8,965 nt of DNA, taken from Spirochaetia bacterium UBA5368. Its GTDB lineage: Bacteria; Spirochaetota; UBA4802; UBA5368. Below the pieces are notes generated by a model that did not search any database, had not been told where the DNA came from, and saw only the letters and a list, made by a program, of their open reading frames with translations. Each line of letters opens with the position of its first letter. The first letter of the stretch is position 1. Both the position numbers and the translations under genes were made by a program. Shown here one piece after another: positions 7,447 through 8,965 of the stretch. The DNA is taken from contig DHPI01000066.1 in assembly GCA_002407865.1 (NCBI GenBank), forward strand, positions 66,790-75,754, read 5' to 3'.

Positions 7447-7478
7447 GAATCCCCGGAGGAAGTCCGCCCCGGGGATTC
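7447..7478 (+). terminator. GC-rich hairpin after fdhA, possible terminator or attenuator
   Basis: GAATCCCCGG (7447-7456) and CCGGGGATTC (7469-7478) form a perfect 10-bp stem with a 12-nt loop, whose GGAAGTCC may pair further. It starts 5 nt after the fdhA stop. No T-run follows, so termination may be partial, or the hairpin may protect the upstream mRNA end. Confidence 0.5.
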
Positions 7479-7537
7479 ACTATGTTGCAAAAAATCAGCG
7501 ATGGTAATTCATCGATACGATGATAAAGGAGAAAAAA

Positions 7538-8239
7538 ATGAAATTCAATGTAAGTAAAAATTCAGAGCCGGCAAAATATTCCGTTTTTAATTTTATCTGC
7601 ACCGCTTTGCTTCTTGGGGCGTTATGGGGATTCTTTGAGGTATTTTTTAAGGACGTCCTCAGCATGGGCGGTAAACCGTTTGTCGCGGCATTAATGACGG
7701 GCATTGGCGTGGCCATTATGGCGGCCGGATACGGCCTGTTTAAACGGGCCGGGATGTTTTTCGCTATTGCTGTGTTTACTGTATTCGCCAGGATGATAAT
7801 CGTTCCCGTGCTTGGCTGCTCGCCGATGTGCAGGGCAAACGCGGTTGTTGCGCTGTTGCTCCTCGGGGCTTCAACAACACTCGCATTCGGCCTGTCGGCG
7901 AAATATTTGAAAAACAGCGCCAGAACCGGGGGGATCACAGCGGGAACGGGGGTCCTTTTTTCCGGTGTCCTGTTTTATTACGCGGGAATGGCCTGCGCCC
8001 CATGCCAGTATCTGCTGAATTTCGCGACCAGCGGCGGATTGGCCACTTTTATGTCGACGGAAGTAATCTACTGGGCTTTGTTCTCGGCAATTTTGTTTTA
8101 TCCCGGATACCTCGTGGGAGTGAATGCCAGAGACAGCGTGAATTCCATACGCGAGCACCGGCCGGTGCCCTATTATCTCGGGATGATCTCCGCGAGCGTT
8201 GTTATGATGCTTTTTACGGGATTCATTTTGCTGCCGTAG
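7538..8239 (+). CDS. Unrecognised multi-pass membrane protein with two cysteine pairs
   Basis: A 233-residue integral membrane protein. ATG at 7538 is chosen because AAAGGAG (7525-7531) lies 6 nt upstream; the in-frame ATG at 7520 has no such site. By eye there are about six or seven hydrophobic spans, near residues 16-38, 47-68, 71-93, 99-120, 134-152, 173-195 and 212-232. Two cysteine pairs stand out next to spans: CSPMC (C94, C98) and CAPC (C153, C156). Their placement would allow metal, haem or disulfide chemistry near a membrane face. The N-terminal ALWGFFEVFF stretch carries an acidic residue (E34) inside the first span. I recognise no family, and it is not the usual FDH cytochrome b or a FocA-type formate channel. 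It lies between the NAD-type FDH and the Tat-exported FDH and may belong to the second transcript. Confidence 0.8.
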   Translation: MKFNVSKNSEPAKYSVFNFICTALLLGALWGFFEVFFKDVLSMGGKPFVAALMTGIGVAIMAAGYGLFKRAGMFFAIAVFTVFARMIIVPVLGCSPMCRANAVVALLLLGASTTLAFGLSAKYLKNSARTGGITAGTGVLFSGVLFYYAGMACAPCQYLLNFATSGGLATFMSTEVIYWALFSAILFYPGYLVGVNARDSVNSIREHRPVPYYLGMISASVVMMLFTGFILLP

Positions 8240-8293
8240 TCACGCGGGCGAATATTTAATCGTGAATATATCATAATTATTGGAGGATTCGCA

Positions 8294-8965
8294 ATGAAGG
8301 TAACACGCCGGGAATTGTTGATGGTGGCGGGAGCCGGGGCCGGGGCGATCGCCCTTGGCAGTCTGGGAATAAATTCTTTCATAACGGAATCTTACGCGAA
8401 AAAACTGAAGATCAAGGGCGCCAGAGAAGTCGTTTCCATATGTCCTTTCTGTTCGGTGAGCTGTCATTTTATCGCTCATGTGAAAGGGGGCAAGGTTGTA
8501 AGCACTGAAGGCGATTCTGGCTATCCCGTAAGCGAGGGCGCGTTATGCGCAAAGGGATCGACGATGCTTTCGATGATCAACAGCGACCACAGGGTGCTCA
8601 CGCCATTATACCGCGCGCCATTCAGCGACAAATGGGAAGAAAAAAGCTGGAGCTGGATGATTAAAAAACTGGCGCGGCGCATTAAGGACACACGCGATCA
8701 AAATTTTAAAACCACCAATGCGGATGGACACGTAGTAAACCGGGTCGATGAAATGTTTCACATGGGCTCCTCCCAGATGAGCAATGAAGAGGCCTCAATC
8801 GTTGTGCAGGCCATGCGCGCCATGGGAATTGTCCATATCGACCACCAGGCCCGTATTTGACACAGCCCCTCTGTTGCCAGTTTGGCAGAATCATTTGGAC
8901 GCGGCGCAATGACGAATCACTGGATCGATGTTAAAAATACGGACTGTTGTCTTATAATTGGCAGC
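8294..8965 (+). CDS. Tat-exported selenocysteine formate dehydrogenase, N-terminal part (runs off window)
   Basis: The first 224 residues of a second FDH catalytic subunit; the usual length is about 1,000. GGAGG (8282-8286) lies 7 nt before the ATG. It begins with a Tat signal, TRRELLMVAG, then a hydrophobic stretch and SYA at 33-35 as the likely cleavage site, so the mature enzyme should act outside the cytoplasmic membrane. The [4Fe-4S] ligands are C50, C53, C57 (CPFCSVSC) and C85 (ALCAKG). The in-frame TGA at 8858-8860 is selenocysteine U189, followed by His and the FDH pattern SPSVASLAESFGRGAMTNHW, and the frame stays open to the edge. This matches exported FDHs (FdnG type and Desulfovibrio-type), which pass electrons to quinone or cytochrome partners. 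Those partner genes would lie to the right. It is distinct from the cytoplasmic enzyme, having no NuoG-like N-terminus. Confidence 0.94.
8858..8892 (+). promoter_or_regulatory. Bacterial SECIS element of the second formate dehydrogenase
   Basis: The TGA (8858-8860) is followed by stem TGCC (8875-8878) / GGCA (8884-8887) with loop AGTTT (8879-8883), extended by a T-G wobble (8874/8888). It sits at the same distance from TGA as in the first gene (loop starts about 18 nt after the codon), again with G and T in the loop. The stem is weaker than in fdhA. Confidence 0.75.

Noticed and set aside
5846..7480. A 544-codon open frame on the minus strand opposite fdhA
   Set aside because: It is the antisense shadow of a clear FDH catalytic domain. 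Its translation shows no recognisable domain and an arginine/histidine-rich composition typical of shadows.
1..8965. CRISPR array, tRNA or rRNA genes, insertion sequences
   Set aside because: I saw no regularly spaced repeats, tRNA-like cloverleaf with a CCA end, rRNA signature or transposase-like protein on either strand.

Overview
The window comes from an anaerobic, selenocysteine-using bacterium of moderate GC content. Its core (about 2.4 kb to the right edge) is a formate-metabolism locus with two different selenocysteine-containing formate dehydrogenases. The mix of a NAD-type FDH, an FmdE-like protein and a Tat-exported FDH resembles sulfate-reducing, syntrophic or acetogenic bacteria. 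I cannot assign a phylum from the sequence alone.

Left block (1-2150): the tail of an unrecognised gene is followed 15 nt later by a GTG-started, two-domain FMN-binding split-barrel (PPOX-like) protein. Next comes a small minus-strand helical protein resembling orphan antitoxins. It is divergent from a plus-strand DUF6125/ATC-hydrolase-like protein, and their shared intergenic region carries nested inverted repeats. This block looks like accessory or house-keeping sequence unrelated to the formate genes. It ends in a perfect 24-bp-stem hairpin (2157-2208).

Central operon (2396-7441): after an AT-rich leader with three TGGTAAC repeats come an FmdE-like zinc protein, a NuoE-NuoF fusion (FMN/NADH module) and an 896-residue NuoG-like/molybdopterin FDH catalytic subunit. 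The genes are 23-25 nt apart and each of the last two has a Shine-Dalgarno sequence. The catalytic gene is continuous across an in-frame TGA at 5804-5806, which reads as selenocysteine 352 and is followed by a bacterial SECIS hairpin with a GGTCT loop. Together these make a cytoplasmic formate:NAD+ oxidoreductase. Electrons would run from formate at Mo/W-Sec through several Fe-S clusters to FMN and NAD+.

Right block (7447-8965): a GC-rich hairpin is followed by an unrecognised multi-pass membrane protein with two cysteine pairs. After it comes the start of a second selenocysteine FDH, with a Tat signal peptide and a TGA at 8858-8860, which runs off the window. It is predicted to act outside the cytoplasmic membrane. 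The locus would therefore place formate chemistry on both sides of the membrane, with an undescribed membrane protein encoded between the two enzymes.
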